From assembly GCF_002221505.1 (NCBI RefSeq), contig NZ_CP011036.1, forward strand, positions 3,224,001 to 3,288,000: 64,000 bases of DNA, read 5' to 3'. The DNA is from Pseudoalteromonas nigrifaciens (GTDB lineage: Bacteria > Pseudomonadota > Gammaproteobacteria > Enterobacterales > Alteromonadaceae). The notes beneath the pieces are model-generated. The model saw only the letters and a program-made list of their open reading frames with translations, ran no database searches and had not been told where the DNA came from. Shown here one piece after another: positions 26,646 through 39,931 of this stretch; the stretch's first letter is position 1, and each line of letters begins with the position of its first letter. Made by a program: the position numbers and the translations under genes.

Positions 26646-27524
26646 ATGAATGCTCTTACTCGTATTAGCCACTTTTTTATTGTGGCGTTACTTATAACAT
26701 TTAGCCTTAACAGCTATGCTGCTCCTGCGTTATACAAAATAGAAAAAAACGGAGTTAATTCCTATTTATTTGGCACTGTGCACGTAGGCGACGCCAGCAT
26801 GCAAGGCTTGCCTAAAAATGTAACTGATGCAATTGATGCAAGCTCTCAAGTTATTGTAGAGGTAGATATAAACAAACTAACGCCACTGCAAATGCAGCAG
26901 CGCTCTATGCCATTCATGCTACTAAAAAACGGTAAAACATTGCAAACTGAGCTCTCTGCAGAAAATTACAATAAACTTAAAGATTATTTTGCCAAAAAGT
27001 CGATTGATGTGGCTATGTTTAATGGCTTAAAGCCATGGGCGGTAATGGTAACTATGATGCAAATTGAGTTTCAAAATGCCGGTTATTCAGATAAAACAGG
27101 TATTGATAAGCAAGTACTCGCTTACGCCAAAAATAAAGATATTAAAGTAGGGGAGCTGGAGACTCTTGAACAACAACTACAAATGTTTGATGGTATGGAA
27201 TTATTAAGTAATGAAATGATTGCAGAAACCTTTGAGCAGCTTGCCGACATTAATACCTACTTTATTAAGCTAGTTGATGCCTGGAAAAATGGCGATATGC
27301 AAACTCTAACCAATTATTACAATACTAGTTTTGATGATAGTAATTACGGTGAAATTAGTGAGCAAGTAATGCTCATTAACCGCAACAACAACTGGATTAA
27401 ACAACTAACACCACGTTTAGTAAACGAGCAACTATTTATTGCCGTCGGCGCACTGCACTTACCTGAACAACACGGCTTACTTAAACAATTAAAAGATAAA
27501 GGTTTTAACGTTACTCGTCTTTAA
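26646..27524 (+). CDS. TraB/GumN family periplasmic protein
   Basis: 292 aa with a signal peptide (to about residue 25, SYAAPALYKI). TraB/GumN marks are YLFGTVHVGD near residue 40, QVIVEVDI, and the C-terminal FIAVGALHLPEQHGLLKQLKDKGF, whose paired GxxH motifs are thought to bind metal in a proposed peptidase-like fold. The biochemical role of bacterial members is unsettled. TTTTAAGGAC precedes the ATG. It follows the kinase gene by 50 bp and could be read from it, but its link to the operon is not clear. Confidence 0.85.
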   Translation: MNALTRISHFFIVALLITFSLNSYAAPALYKIEKNGVNSYLFGTVHVGDASMQGLPKNVTDAIDASSQVIVEVDINKLTPLQMQQRSMPFMLLKNGKTLQTELSAENYNKLKDYFAKKSIDVAMFNGLKPWAVMVTMMQIEFQNAGYSDKTGIDKQVLAYAKNKDIKVGELETLEQQLQMFDGMELLSNEMIAETFEQLADINTYFIKLVDAWKNGDMQTLTNYYNTSFDDSNYGEISEQVMLINRNNNWIKQLTPRLVNEQLFIAVGALHLPEQHGLLKQLKDKGFNVTRL

Positions 27525-27532
27525 AATAAAAA

Positions 27533-27562
27533 ATAGGTTGAGTGATTTTTCATTCAACCTTT
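27533..27562 (+). terminator. Weak terminator after the TraB/GumN gene
   Basis: Stem AGGTTGAGTG/CATTCAACCT (one G-T pair), loop ATTTTT, followed by TTCTCT. Confidence 0.5.
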
Positions 27563-27571
27563 CTCTCAGTT

Positions 27572-28981
27572 TTAATTAAAATCTTCCATTTTTAAGTAAT
27601 TCTCTATACCGTTAATTTTATCTGCCGCATGATGATTTACATAAATTACCGTGCTGCTGCCTGCGGCGCATATTTTTTCAATCAATAATAGCACTCGCTG
27701 TCGGTTTGCCTCATCTAACCCTAAACAGGGCTCGTCTAAAATAAGCAAGGTTGGGTGCTTAACCATAGCGCGGGCAATAAGTAACAATCGCTGATCGCCA
27801 TACGATAACTGAGTAAACGAGGTATTATATTGCTCCTCCAAACCTATTAGCGCGAGCCATTGTTTGGCAATATTAATTTGTGCATCACTTGGGGTTTGAT
27901 ACAAACCTATACTGTCGTAAAAGCCAGAAACAATAGTATTTAATGCCGAAATACTCACCCTATAATCCATGTGTAGCGCATTCGATATAAAGCCAATATG
28001 TTGCTTTATATCCCAAATACTCTCCCCCGTGCCACGCTTAAAGCCAAACACTTCAATATTGTTGTTATAACACTGCGGATTATCGCCAGTAATTAAATTT
28101 AATAAGCAGGTTTTACCTGAGCCATTTTTACCACTTAACTGCCAATGCTGATGTTTATTAATAGTCCAATCAAGCCCTGTAAAAATACTCAAACCACTAT
28201 AACTTACACTTGCTTGGCTTAGCTTTACCAAGGTATTGCCCGTAAACACCCCTTGAACTTGCGCGCTATCTCGCTCTGGAATATTCAGTTGGCTGTGCTC
28301 TAAGTGCAGTAACTTGAGTAAATCGGCTACTTGCTCTGCATTTGGATGCGCTAAAATAGACTGTAAACACCCTTGATTTACATAACCATAATGAGTAATA
28401 AAAGCAGGGATTTCGTCTACACGATTCACTACAAACACAAAACTAATATATTCACTTAATTGCGCCAAAATGACATTAAGCGCAGTACTCGACTCTACAT
28501 CAAGCCCGTCAAAGGGTTCATCAAGCACCACTAAATTAGGCCGCGAACTCAGCGCTTTAATTAATAATAACTTTCGAGTTTCACCGGTTGAAAGCTCTCT
28601 AAAATGACGAGCTAGTAATTTCTCAAAGTCTAATATGTTAATTAAACGCTGCGCCAAATCGATATCATAATTGGCTGTACCCAATAACAGCTCTTTCACT
28701 GAGCTTTGTTTGTCATTTTTTAGTTCTTTATTAATAAGCTGTTTTTGCGCATCAGATGAAACCAATTGCACAGCATCTATACTGCAACGGCGCTTACCAC
28801 TACTGTGCTTAGCTTCGCCAGCTAACGCAGCAGTAATAGCTGACTTGCCGGCACCATTAGCGCCAAGTAACAACCAATGCTCGCCTTGGTTAACCTGCCA
28901 ACTTAGGTCATTAATATGGTAACGACTTTGCCCTTGACCTTGTAAATAGCCACTAAATGCTTGAAGCTGAATTGACTGCAC
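27572..28981 (-). CDS. modF: ModF-type tandem ATP-binding protein
   Basis: 469-aa protein of two fused ABC ATPase domains without membrane segments. Domain 1: Walker A GANGAGKSA, signature LSTGETRKLL, Walker B VVLDEPFDGLD. Domain 2: Walker A GKNGSGKTC, signature LSYGDQRLLL, Walker B LILDEPCLGLDE. HWQLSGKNGSGKT, RRGTGESIWDIKQHIGFIS-type and DYRVS sequences match E. coli ModF (once called PhrA), a protein of uncertain function beside the molybdate genes. No mod genes are nearby here. Translation seems to start at GTG 28981 with AAGAG upstream. Confidence 0.85.
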   Translation of the reverse strand: MQSIQLQAFSGYLQGQGQSRYHINDLSWQVNQGEHWLLLGANGAGKSAITAALAGEAKHSSGKRRCSIDAVQLVSSDAQKQLINKELKNDKQSSVKELLLGTANYDIDLAQRLINILDFEKLLARHFRELSTGETRKLLLIKALSSRPNLVVLDEPFDGLDVESSTALNVILAQLSEYISFVFVVNRVDEIPAFITHYGYVNQGCLQSILAHPNAEQVADLLKLLHLEHSQLNIPERDSAQVQGVFTGNTLVKLSQASVSYSGLSIFTGLDWTINKHQHWQLSGKNGSGKTCLLNLITGDNPQCYNNNIEVFGFKRGTGESIWDIKQHIGFISNALHMDYRVSISALNTIVSGFYDSIGLYQTPSDAQINIAKQWLALIGLEEQYNTSFTQLSYGDQRLLLIARAMVKHPTLLILDEPCLGLDEANRQRVLLLIEKICAAGSSTVIYVNHHAADKINGIENYLKMEDFN

Positions 28982-29096
28982 TGTTTACTCTTATTATTTA
29001 TTCTACTTAATTTAAATTACCGCAAAGTTAAACTTCGAAGCAACCGCTATTTCCTGCACTGTAAATTATTTCAAGTAATAAACAGCAAGCAATAAA

Positions 29097-29122
29097 AAGC
29101 CCAGCAACTTAGTGCTGGGCTT
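29097..29122 (-). terminator. Terminator after cti
   Basis: Perfect 10 bp stem AAGCCCAGCA/TGCTGGGCTT followed on the minus strand by TTT, 19 bp after the cti stop. Confidence 0.8.
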
Positions 29123-29140
29123 GCGTTTAGTTCATTAAAA

Positions 29141-31480
29141 CTAGCGGTTTTCTAAGCGATTATAGTCAAACATACCGTATTCAACACCACGATACTGCTT
29201 AGCAGCCCGATGTAAAATGTCGCTATACTGCCAAAATTGTGGATGAGTACGGCGAATGCCAAACTTAGATTTTAACGCACGATAATCAGCTTCAATTTGC
29301 ATCAGTGGTAACTGCTCTGCAAATGCTGCAACTTGCTGTTGATTATTTAAATACCAAATAGCACTTGGATAATCCCCAATAAAACCAGGAACTAGAGTGA
29401 CAGTATCTTCTTCAAAAGCTCGCTGACCTTCTTCGTTAAGTAAGCTAGAGATATTGTAATGTGCGTTATGATGAATAATGGTATACGCTTTATGGCTATT
29501 GTCTGTTTGCTTAACCAATACATAAGATACAGGTGGCAATAAGTTAATTGCCTTAACAGGCATAGTATTAATACTTGCTAACGGCCCAGAAACGCTAGTG
29601 TAATCGTAATGTTCACTAAGTACGGGCGATAATGCCGCTTTAATTAAGCCATAAAGCTCATGTTGCGGATCATCGGTTTTATAAACTATTCCGCTAGGTT
29701 GGCTAAACTCTTGGTTACTTTTAAAGAACTTAGATAAGCTAGGCGGTGACTTACGATACCAACTACTTTTAATTTGCTCTCGTTTATCTTCAGGTAATAG
29801 GCCAAGAAAGTTACCCTCTCCCTCTAAACGTAAAAAATCCATATATAAACGTGTAACGAGTTGGTGCCCTACATTGCCATATACATCAAATCCAGCAACC
29901 AATAAATAGTGAATGCGCTCAAATAAAGCATAATCAAGCACCCACATAGTTTTAGGCTCTTGTCCAATTAAGCCTTTCACAACCGTGGCACTGTCTGAGT
30001 GACGAAATACAGTTAACGCAGCATTTTTATTAACACCATCACCTTTCCACAATAAATTAGTGGTTAAGTGATCGCCATTTTTAAACAGCTCATTAGCCAG
30101 CTCAACTTTAGCTTTTAAGTAACGTTTTTCGCGCACCGAATATTTAATCCAGCTTTTAATCGCTAATGCGTTACTTTCTTCAGCGGCAGGTAGCTCAAGC
30201 GCATCTTCGTGCTGAATCAGCATTTCACCTACAGCAGGAGTAGCCACTTTTTTAGGATCAGCAAATGCAACCCAAAAATGATCATTTATGACGTTAAGTG
30301 CAATTTGCCCACGACAAACCGGCCCTTTAATAAAGCCCATAATTATTAACTCAGCTTCATCAAGCATAAACTGATATTTTGAGTCGATTGGAATCACTTC
30401 ATAGGTTTTAAAAGGATTAGAGGCAGCCTTTGGCTCATAGCTTGGCATGCTCGCTACCGTATATTCAGGCTCTATAAACTGCTGATATAAACGCGTTAGC
30501 TTTGCATCATTTAATTTAAGTGGCAAATGTGTTTTTGACAAAATAGTTGAGCGTTCATGCATCATTCGATAGTAAACACGTTCAACATTAGGATCATCAT
30601 AAGGACGACGTGTGCTAATGAGTTTAATATCTTCACCGGGTGGTGTACTTGAGCGCACTAATTTAAAAAAGGTTTGCGTGTTTTCTGGAGTGAAATAGAT
30701 ATTTGCTAAAAACCAATGCTCGTAAATATAACGCGCAGAAAGCTGATACTTTAAACTATCTTGATTTAAAAATGCTTCCCAACGCTTAATTTGTTGTAGC
30801 TCAAACGCTGTTGGCGGTGCAATATTGGCCATTTTACCACCGTTTTTCAGCCAATTTTGTAAGTGCTTAAATTCCTCACGCGATACACCTGGCAAACCAT
30901 AAGGCATACCACCATGTGGTTGATCATCCGCCAACCTATCAAACTCTCCCATAGTGGCACAGGTTTGAGAGCGACTTAACGAAAAATCAAAATCATCATC
31001 ATCAAGTACTTCATTGTTAGCAATATCAGAGCTTTGCTTTAGCACTAAGCTATTAAATAACACACTGCCTGCTAAGTTTGCTTCTAAGCTTTGCTCGCGC
31101 TCATTTAGCACCGGCGAAAAACCTTTATCACGCCATTGCTGGGTATTATCTGCATCAAACAGCAAACGGCTCGGTGTAGTGGCTAATAAACGCGTACCAT
31201 CATAGACCAGCTCTTTACTTAAACCTCTATCAATGCCTTCGGGAGATGAGAGCTTAAGCTGACATGGCGCATCGTAGCAACCGTGGCAAACTACACAGCG
31301 TGTATCAAGCACTGGCTTTACATTTTGTAAAAAATCAGCCCCCTCAATTGTACTATGTAAAACCATACGATCTTGTGTTTGCTCAGGGCCAAATAAATCA
31401 TTGTAATGAGCATTACCTAAATACGCACAGCCACTTAAAATAATCAGTATTAGCGTACTTATTACGACTTTTCTCATCAT
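29141..31480 (-). CDS. cti: Fatty acid cis/trans isomerase
   Basis: Periplasmic heme enzyme that turns cis-unsaturated membrane fatty acids into trans forms under solvent, heat or osmotic stress. The N-terminus MMRKVVISTLILIILSGC has a lipobox (LSGC, Cys18), so it is probably a lipoprotein. The cytochrome-c-type site CVVCH is at residues 62-66, within RCVVCHGCYDAPCQL as in the family. The length (779 aa) fits known Cti. The ATG at 31480 overlaps the stop of the small upstream gene by 4 bp (ATGA); a second ATG follows directly at 31477. Confidence 0.93.
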   Translation of the reverse strand: MMRKVVISTLILIILSGCAYLGNAHYNDLFGPEQTQDRMVLHSTIEGADFLQNVKPVLDTRCVVCHGCYDAPCQLKLSSPEGIDRGLSKELVYDGTRLLATTPSRLLFDADNTQQWRDKGFSPVLNEREQSLEANLAGSVLFNSLVLKQSSDIANNEVLDDDDFDFSLSRSQTCATMGEFDRLADDQPHGGMPYGLPGVSREEFKHLQNWLKNGGKMANIAPPTAFELQQIKRWEAFLNQDSLKYQLSARYIYEHWFLANIYFTPENTQTFFKLVRSSTPPGEDIKLISTRRPYDDPNVERVYYRMMHERSTILSKTHLPLKLNDAKLTRLYQQFIEPEYTVASMPSYEPKAASNPFKTYEVIPIDSKYQFMLDEAELIIMGFIKGPVCRGQIALNVINDHFWVAFADPKKVATPAVGEMLIQHEDALELPAAEESNALAIKSWIKYSVREKRYLKAKVELANELFKNGDHLTTNLLWKGDGVNKNAALTVFRHSDSATVVKGLIGQEPKTMWVLDYALFERIHYLLVAGFDVYGNVGHQLVTRLYMDFLRLEGEGNFLGLLPEDKREQIKSSWYRKSPPSLSKFFKSNQEFSQPSGIVYKTDDPQHELYGLIKAALSPVLSEHYDYTSVSGPLASINTMPVKAINLLPPVSYVLVKQTDNSHKAYTIIHHNAHYNISSLLNEEGQRAFEEDTVTLVPGFIGDYPSAIWYLNNQQQVAAFAEQLPLMQIEADYRALKSKFGIRRTHPQFWQYSDILHRAAKQYRGVEYGMFDYNRLENR

Positions 31481-31839
31481 TCGTCCTCATCGCCTAAATC
31501 AAACGTAGGCATCATATCCATTTGTGGAGAAACAAATGTTTGTTGATCTGCTGTAATCAGTACTGCACTTAATAATGGCCCGCGGGTTAAAGTTAATTGT
31601 GCATCATGCTGTTGCTCTGCAATATCTGCCAGTTCAGGGTTAACTATTGTTAACTGATAGCTCTCGACACTAATTGCTATACTACTGTCTTCACTAGGGT
31701 TTTGACATAGTTGAGTCAGTAATTCGTCATCTAGTGGCAATGAAATTTCAAAGTCAGGTTGCTCTAAATCTCTGTCACTTAAAGTGTCATCAAAAAGAAA
31801 TAAAGGAAGGGTTAAAGTGCTATTTTGTTCAAATTCCAT
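31477..31839 (-). CDS. Small acidic protein of unknown function, coupled to cti
   Basis: I do not recognise this 120-aa protein. It is strongly acidic, has no signal peptide or membrane segment, and ends PTFDLGDEDE. The stop overlaps the cti start (ATGA), so it is very probably a real, cotranscribed gene. A hydrophobic patch GPLLSAVLITA lies near residue 85. The Shine-Dalgarno before the ATG is weak. A role linked to Cti is only inferred from the coupling. Confidence 0.65.
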   Translation of the reverse strand: MEFEQNSTLTLPLFLFDDTLSDRDLEQPDFEISLPLDDELLTQLCQNPSEDSSIAISVESYQLTIVNPELADIAEQQHDAQLTLTRGPLLSAVLITADQQTFVSPQMDMMPTFDLGDEDE

Positions 31840-32052
31840 TGTGCTGATTCTCTCAATACGGCTATACAGGCTATTTATAAAACAATTATAGCAAATAATA
31901 AGATCAAAAATTAGCGAAAGTTATCAACAGTAACTACGCCTATGTGCTGTATTTAGTGATAAAAAACGAATAACTACATTATCAATTCAATCATACTCAC
32001 AAGTTAAGTTTAACCTTATTCGCCGGTGGTGATTTTTTTTATGATTTTATCA

Positions 32053-32082
32053 TCGGGTATCGCGTTGCTCGCCCGACCTACG
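32053..32082. repeat. REP-like palindromic unit, copy 1
   Basis: TCGGGTATCG to CGCCCGACCTACG, with TCGGG and CCCGA as hairpin arms. Matches copies at 32277 and 51159 except for a few bases. Confidence 0.6.
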
Positions 32083-32143
32083 TGTTAGGTGTTGGATGAG
32101 TGTATATTAATTATACGAACCTCACTTTCCTGCAGACGTAAAA

Positions 32144-32170
32144 AAGCCCGACTATTTCTAGTCGAGCTTT
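32144..32170 (-). terminator. Distal rrn terminator, operon 1
   Basis: Stem AAGCTCGACTA/TAGTCGGGCTT (one G-T pair) with loop GAAA, followed on the minus strand by a T tract and then the conserved word ACGTCTGCAG. Confidence 0.75.
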
Positions 32171-32180
32171 CTATAATTTG

Positions 32181-32250
32181 GAGCCTGGTAATGTCGTAGT
32201 GCCCACAGCGGTGGAGAGTCACAGTGCAAATGCACTAAACTCATTGGCTA
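32181..32250 (-). pseudogene. Decayed 3' end of a 5S rRNA gene, operon 1
   Basis: The minus strand ends with ACGACATTACCAGGCTCC, nearly the same as the 3' end of the true 5S gene (AGGACATTGCCAGGCTCC). It is preceded by TTTAGTGCATTTGCACTGTGA, which resembles the 5S stretch GTAGCATTTGCTATGTGA. The 5' two thirds of 5S are absent. It is followed, like the real gene, by a terminator. Confidence 0.6.
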
Positions 32251-32276
32251 GTGATGATGTTTTTATGATTTGAGTG

Positions 32277-32306
32277 TCGGGTGTCGCTACGCTCGCCCAA
32301 CCTACG
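32277..32306. repeat. REP-like palindromic unit, copy 2
   Basis: TCGGGTGTCGCTACGCTCGC then CCAACCTACG; one arm base differs from the copy at 51159. Sits between the two terminator modules. Confidence 0.6.
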
Positions 32307-32355
32307 CGGGAGAATTGTGTACATTATTCATCCACATTTCACTTTCCTGCAGACG

Positions 32356-32386
32356 TAAAAAAACCCGAATCGTTAAATTCGGGCTT
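32356..32386 (-). terminator. Proximal rrn terminator, operon 1
   Basis: Stem CCCGAAT/ATTCGGG and a run of seven T on the minus strand, 12 bp after 5S, then ACGTCTGCAG. Confidence 0.85.
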
Positions 32387-32398
32387 TCTACAATTTGG

Positions 32399-32516
32399 AG
32401 CCTGGCAATGTCCTACTTTCACATAGCAAATGCTACACTATCATCGGCGCTGTTTCGTTTCACTACTGAGTTCGGCATGGGGTCAGGTGGGTCCAAAACG
32501 CTATTGTTACCAAGCA
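32399..32516 (-). rRNA. rrf: 5S ribosomal RNA, operon 1
   Basis: Minus strand begins near TTGCTTGGTAACAATAGCG, contains GACCCACCTGACCCCATGCC and the loop GCCGAACTCAG, and closes with CATTGCCAGGC pairing to the 5' end. The ends are estimated from this terminal helix. Confidence 0.95.
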
Positions 32517-32660
32517 AATTAGGGCGTTAATTCGTATCTCTACAAATTAACTGAATTTGGAAAATATCTGATAATATTTTTTAAGTCTTTGCGTAAATAT
32601 CTACTTTAGTCATATTAACTTCTTGCTTGAACTGTCACATAAAACGCGTTTGGCGTTGTA

Positions 32661-35548
<2,888 letters not shown>

Positions 35549-35847
35549 ATACAACCCAAACGGGTCTTTGTTGTGTGACAGTTTAACTTCGCCAGAAGTC
35601 AATATTGAATACTAAAGTAGATACCAATCAATCAACTCAAAGAGTTAATTAAATGGCACTGAATGGTACTGCTACCATTCTTTTTTTACTTTTGAAAACT
35701 CTTGATAAATAACAATGTTATTCATCAGAATTTTATTATCAGCTTTTCCAAATTTTTAAAGAGCATATTAATTAGTTATTCCGAAGAACAAGCACTAATT
35801 AACAATCATCTGTGTGGACACTACGAACAAATAAGTTCTAAATCGTA
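35549..35847 (-). other. 16S-23S spacer without tRNA, operon 1
   Basis: About 300 bp with no tRNA-like cloverleaf. A boxA-like antitermination element (GCTCTTTAAAAATTTGG on the minus strand, near 35747-35764) precedes 23S. The rest presumably forms processing stems. Confidence 0.8.
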
Positions 35848-37381
<1,534 letters not shown>

Positions 37382-37655
37382 TAAAAAGTTTTATGTCTTT
37401 CGACAGCTCAATGAATTCTGAATTTATTTTAATATCTTTCGATATTGAATTGACTGTGCCGAATAATTACCGAAATAACTATTCTGTTGGTCACTCAGTT
37501 TTCAATTGAGACTCTAATTTGTTTGCCTCGCTAATTACCCATAAAGAGTAAGTAGATTGGCTGTTAGAACTCAATCTGTACGAGTGCCCACACAGATGAT
37601 TGCTTTATATTGTTAAAGAACGTTTTGAGTCGCTTTAGCGTCTCAAGGGATGCGT
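37382..37655 (-). other. 16S leader with boxA, operon 1
   Basis: Transcribed leader between promoter P2 and 16S. It contains CGTTCTTTAACA (37622-37611), the rrn boxA antitermination element, and inverted repeats flanking 16S that would form the RNase III stem. The parts at about 37465-37490 and 37525-37550 differ from operon 2. Confidence 0.7.
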
Positions 37656-37683
37656 ATAATACATCCTTTATTTTTCGAGTCAA
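37656..37683 (-). promoter_or_regulatory. rrn promoter P2, operon 1
   Basis: -35 TTGACT (37683-37678), 16 bp, -10 TATTAT (37661-37656). The same sequence is kept in operon 2. Confidence 0.8.
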
Positions 37684-37792
37684 CACTTAGTTTTAAACTT
37701 TCTTTCGACAATTTAAAACCGAAGTTTTATTTAACTCTCTGAGTAGTTCGTGCCTTGCTATGCATCGGCGTTTCCCTTCTCAGTGGGGTCGC

Positions 37793-37845
37793 ATTATAGG
37801 GAGATCCGAAAACAGATCAACTGTTTTTTAAAGAAAACTTGAAAT
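37793..37845 (-). promoter_or_regulatory. rrn promoter P1, operon 1
   Basis: -35 TTGATC (37820-37815), 16 bp, -10 TATAAT (37798-37793), then the GC-rich discriminator GCGACCCC typical of stringently controlled rRNA promoters. An A/T-rich stretch upstream (CAAGTTTTCTTTAAAAAAC) resembles an UP element. Confidence 0.85.
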
Positions 37846-37955
37846 AAACTGCTGTTCGCTGAGTATTTGAGCTAAACACGTTAAAAATACAACATAACTA
37901 GCAAGCTATTAACAACTAAAGATATTTTTATACCTTCTCATATTTAAAAGTAGGG

Positions 37956-38336
37956 TTAAACGATCTTTATATAAAGGCTAATGCCCCAGATGATCACGAC
38001 GATCGACAATGCAAGTGTTACTGCAGCAGATCCCATATCTTTGGCTCTACCTGATAATACATGCCGCTCTGTGCTTACCCGATCGGTTAGGGCTTCAATT
38101 GCGGAGTTTAATAATTCGACTATAAGCATAATCAGTAGCGTACTAACAAGTAGTGCCCAATGAAGTAATGACGAAGCTAACCAAAATGATAGTGGTAACA
38201 AAATAATGCATAGGAGTAGCTCTTGTCTAAATGCGACTTCTTCTTTAAACGCGGCTTTAAAGCCAAGGTACGAACAATAGCTTGCTTTAAAAACACGCTT
38301 GAGACCGAGGCCATTTGGTTTTAATACATCTTTCAT
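37956..38336 (-). CDS. dgkA: Diacylglycerol kinase (housekeeping-type copy)
   Basis: 126-aa three-helix membrane kinase with the full signature VELLNSAIEALTDRVSTERHVLSGRAKDMGSAAV, and AFKEEVAFRQEL at the N-terminal amphipathic region. It is closer to E. coli DgkA in these blocks than the copy at 22102 (for example RAKDMGSAAV against LAKDIASASV). It follows pyrE by 55 bp but a terminator lies between, so it probably has its own promoter. It lies just upstream of the rrn operon 1 promoters on the same strand. Housekeeping against stress specialisation of the two copies is inference. Confidence 0.92.
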   Translation of the reverse strand: MKDVLKPNGLGLKRVFKASYCSYLGFKAAFKEEVAFRQELLLCIILLPLSFWLASSLLHWALLVSTLLIMLIVELLNSAIEALTDRVSTERHVLSGRAKDMGSAAVTLALSIVVIIWGISLYIKIV

Positions 38337-38360
38337 TAATAAACTCTATAAATGAAGGTC

Positions 38361-38390
38361 AAAATAAAGCCCCGCATTGCGAGGCTTTTA
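38361..38390 (-). terminator. Terminator after pyrE
   Basis: Stem AAGCCTCGC/GCGGGGCTT (one G-T pair), loop AAT, followed by TATTTT on the minus strand. Confidence 0.75.
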
Positions 38391-38391
38391 T

Positions 38392-39036
38392 TTACGCTAC
38401 ACCATATTGGTCGCGGTAAGCTTTAACTGAGGCTAAATGCTGATCCATAGTCCCTTGGGTTTCAAGGTAACTAATTAGATCTGCTAGTTTTACAATAGAG
38501 ATGACTTTGGTATTAAAGTCTCGTTCAACTTCTTGAATAGCTGATAACTCGGCTTTACCTTTTTCTTGGCGATCAAGGGCGATCAATACACCACTTAGAT
38601 CTGCGCCATTCTCTGCGATAATTTCCATCGACTCACGAATAGCAGTGCCGGCGGTGATCACATCATCCACTAGCATGATTTTACCTTTAAGTTCAGAGCC
38701 TACTAATGTGCCACCCTCACCGTGTGCTTTTTTCTCTTTACGATTAAAACAATAAGGTACATCTTTATTGTAATGATCTGCTAAAGCAACTGCGGTTGTC
38801 GTTGCAATAGGAATACCTTTATAAGCAGGGCCAAATAATACATCGTACTCAATGGCGGCATCTTCTAATGCTGCAGCATAAAAACGGCCTAAACGCGCTA
38901 AATCTCGTCCTGTATTAAATAAACCAGCATTAAAAAAGTACGGGCTAGTGCGGCCTGACTTTAAAGTAAATTCACCAAACTTTAATACCTGCTTTTCTAA
39001 AGCGAACTCAATAAACTCTATTTGATAATCTTTCAT
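38392..39036 (-). CDS. pyrE: Orotate phosphoribosyltransferase
   Basis: Adds phosphoribose from PRPP to orotate, the fifth step of pyrimidine synthesis. The PRPP-binding motif [17 protein letters not shown] is intact, and the flexible loop [13 protein letters not shown] with catalytic lysine is present. 214 aa, against 213 in E. coli. Lies 18 bp after rph, the same rph-pyrE pairing as in enterobacteria. The short gap leaves no room for the intercistronic attenuator found in E. coli. Confidence 0.97.
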   Translation of the reverse strand: MKDYQIEFIEFALEKQVLKFGEFTLKSGRTSPYFFNAGLFNTGRDLARLGRFYAAALEDAAIEYDVLFGPAYKGIPIATTTAVALADHYNKDVPYCFNRKEKKAHGEGGTLVGSELKGKIMLVDDVITAGTAIRESMEIIAENGADLSGVLIALDRQEKGKAELSAIQEVERDFNTKVISIVKLADLISYLETQGTMDQHLASVKAYRDQYGVA

Positions 39037-39054
39037 ATACAGTGATCCTTTGCG

Positions 39055-39768
39055 TTATGCTAATGCTTGCTTTTGTACGTCGATAATTTCACGAATAGAG
39101 TGCTTAGCTAATGTAAGTAACTCATCGAGTTCGTCGAACGAAAACGGTTCACCTTCGGCAGTTCCTTGAATTTCGATAATTTTGCCGGTTTCGGTCAGAA
39201 TGACGTTCATATCGGTTTCTGCTGCTGAATCTTCTATGTACTCTAGATCACTAATGGCTTGGCCTTTATAGATGCCTACCGAAATTGCTGCAATCATGTA
39301 TTTAAGTGGGTTTGAATTGATCATCCCTTTAGCACGCATATGCGTAAGTGCGTCAACTAATGCAACACAGGCACCACTAATAGATGCGGTACGTGTTCCG
39401 CCATCAGCTTGAATAACATCGCAATCAATAGTAATAGTGTTTTCGCCAAGCGCTTTTAAATCAACAGCAGCACGAAGTGCACGCGCAATTAAGCGTTGAA
39501 TTTCCATAGTACGACCGCCTTGTTTTCCACGCGCCGCTTCACGGGCATTACGTGTGTGCGTTGCACGCGGTAACATACCGTATTCTGCATTGATCCAACC
39601 TTTACCTTGGCCTTTCATAAAACGAGGTACACCCGATTCAACTGTGGCAGTACAAAGCACCTTAGTATTACCAAACTCAACAAGTACTGAGCCTTCTGCA
39701 TGCAAAGTATAATTACGTGTAAATGTAACAGGTCTAATTTGGTTAGCTGTTCTTTCGCTTGGACGCAT
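39055..39768 (-). CDS. rph: Ribonuclease PH
   Basis: Phosphate-dependent 3'-5' exoribonuclease trimming tRNA and other RNA ends. The family start [14 protein letters not shown], the repeat strand [15 protein letters not shown], and the phosphate-binding region [29 protein letters not shown] are visible. The C-terminal [16 protein letters not shown] is complete, unlike the frameshifted E. coli K-12 allele. I chose ATG 39768 (238 aa) with AAGGGGAT upstream; earlier in-frame codons give residues foreign to the family. Confidence 0.96.
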   Translation of the reverse strand: MRPSERTANQIRPVTFTRNYTLHAEGSVLVEFGNTKVLCTATVESGVPRFMKGQGKGWINAEYGMLPRATHTRNAREAARGKQGGRTMEIQRLIARALRAAVDLKALGENTITIDCDVIQADGGTRTASISGACVALVDALTHMRAKGMINSNPLKYMIAAISVGIYKGQAISDLEYIEDSAAETDMNVILTETGKIIEIQGTAEGEPFSFDELDELLTLAKHSIREIIDVQKQALA

Positions 39769-39931
39769 TGACGATCCCCTTAATTCAGAATTTGCGACAT
39801 TATAAGTGCATGTCGGTGTAGATGCCATGCTGATTGTAAAATATTCAGTCTATTAAATTTTCCCTAGAGCTTAAGCAGTGTTACGGTATAATCATTGTAA
39901 TATTGTATTTATTAATTTTAGGAAACTATCC

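Noticed and set aside
32053-32306. CRISPR repeats, because similar palindromes recur near 32 kb and 51 kb
   Set aside because: Copies are too few, far apart, not regularly spaced and without spacers; they fit REP-type elements.
35549-35847. tRNA-Ile/Ala or tRNA-Glu in the rRNA spacer
   Set aside because: No T-loop (GGTTCGA-type) sequence or acceptor stem was found on the rRNA strand.
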